From Bacteroidota bacterium (GTDB lineage: Bacteria > Bacteroidota > Bacteroidia > Chitinophagales > Chitinophagaceae): 64,000 bases of DNA. Under the pieces are notes generated by a model. That model worked only from the letters and a program-made list of their open reading frames with translations. It was not told the DNA's origin and ran no database searches. Positions 58,313 through 64,000 of this stretch are shown piece after piece. The position numbers were made by a program, and so were the translations under genes. Every line of letters begins with the position of its first letter. Positions within the stretch are counted from its first letter, which is position 1. Location: contig JAEZGI010000038.1 in NCBI GenBank assembly GCA_023416995.1, positions 1 to 64,000 on the forward strand, in the 5' to 3' direction.

Positions 58313-59287
58313 TTATTTTTTCTTCTTGACCGGTGTCTTTTTGGTCGGAGTTTTACTTGTTGGTTTGCTTTTCGGATTCATCATGTTTTCTTTGAAATCA
58401 TTTAAAGCATCCGCCAGTTCCTGTAGTTCAGGATCGAGTCCCGGCGCGAACTCTTCCACACGTTCAGGGGCCATCGGGATAGGATAACTTTCCCTGGGTT
58501 CCTTAAGCGTAACCAGTTCAGTTCCATCATTCATAGGCGCGGACCCAGAAAATATTTTCTCCATCTGCGATCCGTCAAGCCGGAAATGATATTGTTCCCT
58601 GTGAATACCTGCATCCAGCAATTTTTTTACTTCAGGGAACTTTGATGAATCAAACTTAGGAACAGGCAGAATCTTGCCCCAGTTTACACCAAGCGTTTCC
58701 AACGCTTTTGCGAAGGCTGCCTGGTGCGCCTCATCTCTCACAATAAGAAATGCGATAGTTGAACGTAAGGTTTTATTTTCAGACATCTGGTAGATGCGGC
58801 ATTTTTGTATACGCCCGGTTGCTTCCAGAACAAGATTGTCCATCAGGTCAAGCACCAGGTTTCCATGATTGTGTACATAGCTGCCACTCCATGGGTTACC
58901 TGCAGCATCAACAGGCAAGGCACCCTGTGCACCATGAATGAAATGATGCGGGTTCTGTTGTTCTTTTGCCATGTCCATCACGGCCTTTCCACCTGCGCCG
59001 GGAACATCAAACTTTTTCCCATGATATTCAGGTGCGCCGTCAAGCAGACGTGAAATTGTTTTTGTGATAAGTTCAACGTGGCTGATTTCTTCAAGACCAA
59101 TCCCCTGGATAAGATCAAGATATGGAATGCCGTCACCACGGAAATTGAAACTTTGAAACAGGAACTGCATCATGGTGCGCATCTCGCCAAACTGGCCGCC
59201 AAGGCCTTCCTGTAGTGCATTCGCCGCCGACGGATCTGGTTCATCGTCGATGATCGGATTGATTAATGACTGGACATGGTAAAACAT
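58313..59287 (-). CDS. Manganese catalase
   Basis: Non-heme dimanganese catalase, 324 residues. Expected ligands are visible: Glu35 (FGEMRTMM), Glu67 and His70 (GLEEISHVE), with a second Glu/His pair in IVRDEAHQAAFAK. Family blocks QSFNFRGDG and VHNHGNLVLDL-like (YVHNHGNLV) are present. It decomposes hydrogen peroxide in the cytoplasm. Unusually, the C-terminus is a Lys/Thr/Pro-rich tail (PTSKTPTKKTPVKKKK), which could bind DNA or acidic partners; such tails are seen in some other Mn catalases. Follows the Rph-like gene on the same strand with a 130-bp gap. Confidence 0.93.
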   Translation of the reverse strand: MFYHVQSLINPIIDDEPDPSAANALQEGLGGQFGEMRTMMQFLFQSFNFRGDGIPYLDLIQGIGLEEISHVELITKTISRLLDGAPEYHGKKFDVPGAGGKAVMDMAKEQQNPHHFIHGAQGALPVDAAGNPWSGSYVHNHGNLVLDLMDNLVLEATGRIQKCRIYQMSENKTLRSTIAFLIVRDEAHQAAFAKALETLGVNWGKILPVPKFDSSKFPEVKKLLDAGIHREQYHFRLDGSQMEKIFSGSAPMNDGTELVTLKEPRESYPIPMAPERVEEFAPGLDPELQELADALNDFKENMMNPKSKPTSKTPTKKTPVKKKK

Positions 59288-59417
59288 ACTTCTTAAGATT
59301 TAATTGTTATTGGAACCGCTAAATTTTTTTGAAAAATTGATATACGGGGATCGTGTGCAGTAGGAAATATAATTTTCGTGCCACTGGTTAGCCCAATAAC
59401 AAAAACCCTTTTGAGCA

Positions 59418-62035
59418 TCATTCCAGTAACTCTATATAACCCGCCGTGCCGTTTACCCGGATTCGCTGACCATCACGGATCAGGGTAGTCGCATTTTCAA
59501 CACCGGCAACAGCGGGGAGACCATATTCACGCGCCACTACAGCACCATGCGTCATCAGTCCTCCCACCTCTGTTATCAGCGCCTTTATCGATAAAAACAA
59601 TGGCGTCCAGCTTGGGTCCGTATATGTCGTCACAAGAATATCACCTTCTTTCATAATGGCGGTTTCAAGGTTTTTAATGACCCTCGCCCTGCCTTCCACG
59701 ATGCCTGCTGATACACCCAGTCCCACAATGGCACCGGCAGGGATATCAGTGCGGTTATAAGACCCCGCCACAACTTCTCCCTCAGCAGTAATTACTCTTG
59801 GTGGTATCAATCGTTGATTCGCATCAAAAGCGATCCGTCGATCATGGATGAGAGATTGGCTGATCGTTTTATTTTTGCAGACTTCTGATAATTCTTCTAA
59901 TGATAGATAAAATATATCGCCCATCTCGTTAATAATGCCATGTTTAAATAAGCTGCGCGCTTCATTCAACAAAGCCATTTTATAGATAAAGTAGCGTTTA
60001 ATAAGCCCATATTTTGGATACTCACGGTAACCGATAACGTTACGATGCAGTTTGATAATCCGTTTAAGTTCGGCCGCTTTTTTTTCTCCATCCGGCAGCA
60101 CAAGAATTCTGCTTACAAGCTGTTCCTCTTTGAGAGATGCCGCCCTTTTCCCGTTTTCAAACCTTCGTTTTGCTTCACCAGCCTTAAAGTTCCGGACATT
60201 ATTAAGAATCATGGGAAGCAGCGCCAGTGGCTGCTCCGTCCATCTTGGACGTGTTATATCAATTTCCCCCACACAACGCATCCCATATTGCTCAAGAAAA
60301 TTATTAATTGCAACCCAACCGCTGCTCCACCTTCGAACCTGTCTAACTGTTCCAGGAACCGCTCGTCTTTCGTTTTATAGAGATAACTGAGTACTTGCTT
60401 ATGTGGTCTGATAACATCGGCCAGGTCCAGCATAGCAAGACCCATTTCTGAAGTAACATTTCCTGGAGCCGACTGACTAAAATAATCAGCAACGTTTTTT
60501 TCACCCAGCCATTCTTCGACCTTTTCATTTATCCAGGTCGCCGCATTCATACCAGCCATAATCACCTGCATACCCCTGGTATCGAACATCGTTTTGCTTC
60601 GTTGGTTAAGGTCGTTTATGATAAAGTCAACCAACGCTGCACCGGAGTTTTTTTTTATCTCTTGTTGAAGCTCCGTCAAAAGCTTCTCATTCTCTGCAAT
60701 CAGCTCATCAACAAATTGACTAACATGGTTCGCCAATGCAGCCTGCTGAACATCATTTGCCGAAGATGCGCTACCAGCGGCGTTTTCAGTAGCTGTAAAG
60801 ATTGGTTCAAACAATCCATCGCGGTTAACAATGTTGAGCAGTGCGTCCTTGATCAACGGGTGAGACTTACCCAGCATTTCAATAACCTGCATTCTGCTTT
60901 GGGGTGATGATAATTGCGTGGTGATGTCGACAAATAAACGGTTACCCGCTTCGCGCATGGCACCCCTTGAGGTTAGCTTGAACACAGACAGGCCCAATGG
61001 CTTCATGGCATCCGTCATCATTTGATTATGTCCCACTGAAACATATACCCTATACTGATCGTCGGTCGACTCCGGAATCGGATAAAGCGTTGTGATGGGT
61101 CGGCTCTGCACAATATAAAGTTTGTCATCGGCAACGCACCATTCAATATCCTGGGGTGCACCAAAAGCAGCTTCTATCCGGCGCCCTGTTTTTTCCAAAC
61201 CAAAAATCTCTTCGTCGCTCAGCACTGGAATACTTTGTTTCTCAACGTGAAGTGCAGATTGGGTTGTGCCACCGGCAGCCAGCAAGGTGGTTGCAAATTG
61301 TTTCCGTGACACCTTTTTGGCGATAATCTTATTTTGTCTTACCTGGTAGTTGTCAGGATCCACGAGACCCGCCACCAGCGCCTCACCAAGTCCGAAACCT
61401 GCATCAATACTTACAATTTTCCGGTTCGAAGTAACCGGGTCGGCGGTGAACATCACCCCGGCTTTTTGAGCCGGGATCAACTGCTGAACAATCACAGCCA
61501 GTGAAACACCACTATCGTTAAAGCCATTCACGATACGGTAAGAAACCGCGCGCTCAGTAAATAACGAAGCCCAGCATTTTTTGATGTGGTCCAGTACAGC
61601 TTCGATACCGGTAATGTTGAGATAACTCTCCTGTTGTCCTGCAAACGAAAACCCGGGCAGATCTTCTGCAGTGGCACTGGAACGTATGGCAAACGCAGTT
61701 TTCTCTTCAAACTGCTCTATGGCGTTTGTCACCGCGTTTATAACCGGAAGCGGAATTGCAGCAGCTTCAATAGCTTTCCGAAGCTCACGGGTGAGCAATA
61801 CAAGTTCAGGTTGATTTGCATCGGTCAGCTTTGAGAGATCATGCAATATTTCCCGGGCACCAGGAATATTATCGAGATGATCTTCAAAAGCTTCGACGGT
61901 TACACAAAAGCCAGCCGGCACATAAATCGTCTCTATCTTCATTAATTCACAAAGGCTAGCCGCTTTAGCACCTATACGTCCATGCAGCAAACCATTGGCT
62001 TTATTAAGGGTCAGAATATATCTGTTCATCTTCAT
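59418..62035 (-). pseudogene. Frameshifted rifampin phosphotransferase-like gene (PEP-synthase superfamily)
   Basis: Two frames of one gene: 60254-62035 (593 residues, N-terminal) and 59418-60281 (287 residues, C-terminal). The first ends FEGGAAVGLQLIIFLSNMG and then stops; the second contains FLEQYGMRCVGEIDITRPRW, the expected continuation. Restoring one base gives a protein of 872 residues. Order: ATP-grasp domain (about 1-320; AIRSSATAEDLPGFSFAGQQ, DIEWC), a central domain that begins YVSVGHNQMMTDAMKPLGLS, and a swivelling His domain with LMTHGAVVARE (His at about 830). This matches rifampin phosphotransferase (867 residues, His825 in the Listeria enzyme as I recall), not PpsA, in which the His domain is central and followed by a PEP-binding barrel. 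A MarR gene precedes it. It could be a real mutation, an assembly error or a frameshifting site. Confidence 0.85.
60314..60316 (-). other. Probable frameshift site in Rph-like gene
   Basis: On the minus strand the run GGG (plus CCC, 60314-60316) lies between a zone where the upstream frame is family-like (FEGGAAVG) and one where the downstream frame is (INNFLEQYGMRC). Adding one G (GGG to GGGG) joins them as AAVGVAINNFLEQYGMRC. A homopolymer-length error is the simplest cause; a biological slip is possible. Confidence 0.6.
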
Positions 62036-62478
62036 TTTTTATTTATCGTTTCTTCCATGATGTCGATAGCACTGAGAAAATATTTCTCAATGATCTTAGC
62101 TTCCTTTTCGGAAAAGGAAGCGAGCAATTTTTGGGACTTCGTCCGAAAATCTTTGTATAGCGGGGTAAACAAAGCCATGATTTGTTCCGTATTGGGTTTG
62201 ATAAATACTTTCCTGCGATCGTTTGCAGCGTATTGACGTTTCACCAGGTTCTTCTCTTCGAAACGATCAATTAAACCGGTGACAGCACCCGTAGTCAACC
62301 CGGTTAAATTTGCCAGTTCGCCTGCTGTCATCTCACCCTTTTCCATCAGGAATCCGAGATATTTATGATCCGTTCCTGCAAGACCCGCTTTCCGTGCAAT
62401 TCCTTCATGCATCTGGATTGACGTATACGCATACAATTGGCTGAGCTTTCTGATCCGTGTGGTAATATCGGTCTTCAT
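62032..62478 (-). CDS. MarR family transcriptional regulator
   Basis: 148-residue winged-helix dimer. Helix-turn-helix core MTAGELANLTGLTTGAVTGLIDRFEEKNLVKRQYAANDRRKVFIK, with a typical wing (ANDRRKVF). MarR proteins repress adjacent genes and release DNA when bound to aromatic or lipophilic ligands. Its TGA overlaps the ATG of the Rph-like gene (ATGA), so they are co-translated. A 15-bp palindrome upstream (62499-62513) is the probable autoregulatory operator. Confidence 0.93.
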   Translation of the reverse strand: MKTDITTRIRKLSQLYAYTSIQMHEGIARKAGLAGTDHKYLGFLMEKGEMTAGELANLTGLTTGAVTGLIDRFEEKNLVKRQYAANDRRKVFIKPNTEQIMALFTPLYKDFRTKSQKLLASFSEKEAKIIEKYFLSAIDIMEETINKK

Positions 62479-62498
62479 ATTATCTTACTAAGTATTTG

Positions 62499-62513
62499 TC
62501 TTAGCCGCTAAGA
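62499..62513. promoter_or_regulatory. 15-bp palindrome, probable MarR operator
   Basis: TCTTAGC-C-GCTAAGA is a perfect inverted repeat with one central base, about 20 bp upstream of the MarR start codon. On the minus strand TATCTTAG (62515-62508), a near -7 box, overlaps its right arm. A second palindrome with the same CTTA/TAAG core, CTTACTAAG (62484-62492), lies between it and the gene. The arrangement fits autoregulation by the MarR dimer. Confidence 0.55.
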
Positions 62514-62645
62514 TAGATGGAATTGTGAATATTTTGTATAAATATTGCATGATCTTATCAGATTCGGATAAATTTTAATGGTTCCGTCTTAATTTGTAAA
62601 TCACGCACCGATCAACAGAAACGATCATCATTAATCCCGTTAAAT

Positions 62646-63410
62646 ATGATTAAGCTTCATCATCTCAATTGTGTCAAACTCGTTACACCGATTGCAGAAA
62701 ATGTTTCAGGTCACTGTCTTTTGCTGGACGAAAATGGCAAACTGGTGCTTATCGACACAGGCATAGGCCTGCTCGACACATTGCAACCGTTCGAAAGGAT
62801 AGGGAAAGATCTGATCGATAAGATAGGGTATCGTTTTGATGAGAAATTGACTGCCATTTACCAGGTTAAAGCACTGGGTTATGACCCTGAAGCTGTGACT
62901 GACTGTATTATTTCTCATCTCGACAATGACCATATCGGTGGCTTGCCGGATTTCCCTGGAGCGGTTGTCCATGTTGCGGCAGAAGAACTTCAAAACTTTA
63001 AATCTGGGAACGTCCGCTACCTCAGGCCAGCATTGGAGCATGGGCCAACAATAAAAACATATGGATCATCTGTCTCTGAATGGTTCGGATTTGAGGCACG
63101 CCGGGTAGACGCGAACACGGAAACGGAAATACTTCTTATCCCTTTGTTTGGACATTCGCGGGGGCATTGCGGAGTAGCTTTACGCATAGATGCCCAATGG
63201 ATATTTTATGTAGGTGATGCATATTATTTAAGAATTGAACTTGACAATGAAACCCACCCTGTAACACAGCTGGCACGTGCGAACGCAGATGATAATGATA
63301 TGAGAATCGCCAGCCTTGGAAAAATCCGGCAGCTGGCGAAAGATCATCCTGAAATACAATTCTTCGGTTATCATGATATTGACGAGTTCAGACAATTCAA
63401 AAAGCCGTGA
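62646..63410 (+). CDS. Metallo-beta-lactamase-fold hydrolase
   Basis: 254 residues. The metal motif is HLDNDHIGG (HxDxDH type), with further ligands in GHSRGHCGVAL, VGDAYY and GYHDIDEF. An early NGKLVLIDTGIGLLD strand-turn is typical of the fold. The layout is near AttM/AHL-lactonase-type small hydrolases, but the substrate could be any lactone or ester. No signal peptide. Diverges from the MarR gene; the 62514-62645 gap contains the regulatory palindrome but no good promoter on the plus strand. Confidence 0.85.
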   Translation: MIKLHHLNCVKLVTPIAENVSGHCLLLDENGKLVLIDTGIGLLDTLQPFERIGKDLIDKIGYRFDEKLTAIYQVKALGYDPEAVTDCIISHLDNDHIGGLPDFPGAVVHVAAEELQNFKSGNVRYLRPALEHGPTIKTYGSSVSEWFGFEARRVDANTETEILLIPLFGHSRGHCGVALRIDAQWIFYVGDAYYLRIELDNETHPVTQLARANADDNDMRIASLGKIRQLAKDHPEIQFFGYHDIDEFRQFKKP

Positions 63411-63431
63411 ACTGATACACAAGGCGGCGCC

Positions 63432-63929
63432 TTATCGCTTTTTCCAGAATTTATTTTCTGTCTCAATATCTGATGAATAAACGTTAACAGCAACAATGCG
63501 TCCTTCTTCCAGGGTGTAAACATCAATGTTCTCCACATCGATAGTTTCTCCGGATGCTTTTGTCGCCGTCCAGTGCAACAAAGCAGCAACTGAAGTTCCG
63601 TTGTCACCGATCCATTTGATCTCTGCAAGCTTAAGCGTGTTGCCGGATATCTCAAACATGGCGCCTACCATTTTAAACACCTCCTGGGCTGAGTGTTTTT
63701 TGCCGCTGATATCGCTGGCTCCCGGCTGGTTCCATTGCACTTCAGGATGAAGAAGTGCTCCGACCGTAGCCATATCGCCGGTTTGAACTGCAGTTAAAAA
63801 TTTACTTACTACTTTACATTCATTTGATTGCATGTTTTCTTTTTTAGCGTTATGAAATTTTGTTTGACCGAACATGATCACGGGAGTGATCATTGCATAA
63901 AGTGCGGCCATGAGAAGTTGTTTTTGCAT
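63432..63929 (-). CDS. Exported NTF2-like / SnoaL-like protein
   Basis: 165 residues with a signal-like N-terminus (MQKQLLMAALYAMITPVIMFG). The mature part is an NTF2-type cone fold: VVSKFLTAVQTGDMATVGALLHPEVQWNQPG, then HSAQEVFKMVGAMFEISGNTLKLAEIKWIGD and VENIDVYTLEEGRIVAVNVYSSD. SnoaL-like proteins serve as isomerases or binding proteins; catalytic residues are not evident. A TAGCTTTG box (minus strand, 63954-63947), perfect TAnnTTTG, lies 17 nt before the ATG. Confidence 0.82.
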   Translation of the reverse strand: MQKQLLMAALYAMITPVIMFGQTKFHNAKKENMQSNECKVVSKFLTAVQTGDMATVGALLHPEVQWNQPGASDISGKKHSAQEVFKMVGAMFEISGNTLKLAEIKWIGDNGTSVAALLHWTATKASGETIDVENIDVYTLEEGRIVAVNVYSSDIETENKFWKKR

Positions 63930-64000
63930 AGTGTTATCATTTCCGGCAAAGCTATCCTTGCAGCATGCTGATGCGTTAGTCAGATGACGACATACTGTTA

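Noticed and set aside
60254..60281. Programmed frameshift as the explanation for the split Rph-like gene
   Set aside because: No slippery heptamer (X XXY YYZ) or strong downstream structure is obvious at the shift; a homopolymer error or a true mutation is simpler, though not proven.
59418..62035. Classical phosphoenolpyruvate synthase (PpsA)
   Set aside because: The phospho-His domain is at the extreme C-terminus with no PEP-binding barrel after it, which fits the Rph-type order instead.
1..64000. tRNA, rRNA, CRISPR, prophage or insertion sequence
   Set aside because: No cloverleaf or T-loop signature, rRNA block, regular repeat array, transposase, integrase or phage gene was found in the gaps or genes.

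Overview
The window is chromosomal DNA of a Bacteroidota bacterium, most likely a member of the Chitinophagaceae or a close relative. The signs are a short primary sigma factor without region 1.1, type IX secretion genes (porV, porU, gldJ and a PorP/SprF-like gene), a bacillithiol synthesis gene (bshA), LytS/LytTR-type two-component pairs, TAnnTTTG-type promoter boxes, and almost no Shine-Dalgarno sequences. I found no rRNA, tRNA, CRISPR array, insertion sequence, phage or integrase.

Layout. 0.3-12.9 kb is mainly housekeeping: primary sigma factor, START-like protein, LptF/LptG-type permease, an exported superoxide dismutase, a CDF metal exporter, an M20 dipeptidase, an S4 RNA-binding protein, trmD, an L,D-transpeptidase, a methyltransferase and adenine deaminase. 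13.0-16.0 kb is a LiaF-like / DUF4288 / histidine kinase / LytTR regulator cassette. 16.1-25.5 kb holds a giant exported beta-propeller amidohydrolase, anmK, upp, a PorP-like protein, a 3-methyladenine DNA glycosylase, an RsmI-like methylase and bshA. 25.5-37.7 kb carries a minus-strand run ispF-dut-DUF4292-envC, then porV and porU, with gldJ, murF and a fatty-acid desaturase facing the other way.

37.9-48.2 kb is a plus-strand run that looks like a peptide, D-amino-acid and hydroxyproline scavenging region: P1 self-processing peptidase, class IV aminotransferase, APC permease, 4-hydroxyproline epimerase, FAD D-amino-acid dehydrogenase, DUF885 hydrolase, exported TIM-barrel protein, SRPBCC protein and nitrilase. 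48.3-58.2 kb holds an ABC exporter, two more LytTR two-component pairs, an AAC(3)-I-like acetyltransferase, small exported proteins, and a diheme cytochrome followed by an outer-membrane barrel. 58.3-63.9 kb holds a manganese catalase, a MarR regulator with a 15-bp palindrome upstream, and a frameshifted gene. That gene has the architecture of rifampin phosphotransferase (ATP-grasp, central domain, C-terminal swivelling His domain) rather than of classical PEP synthase. A metallo-beta-lactamase-fold hydrolase and an NTF2-like protein close the window.

The observations most worth following are the Rph-like frameshift with its MarR operator, the LiaF/LytTR cassette, the D-amino-acid and hydroxyproline cluster with a 22-bp-spaced repeat before the permease, perfect TAnnTTTG boxes 4-8 nt before start codons (leaderless mRNAs), and an inverted repeat that encloses a promoter box upstream of the diheme cytochrome.
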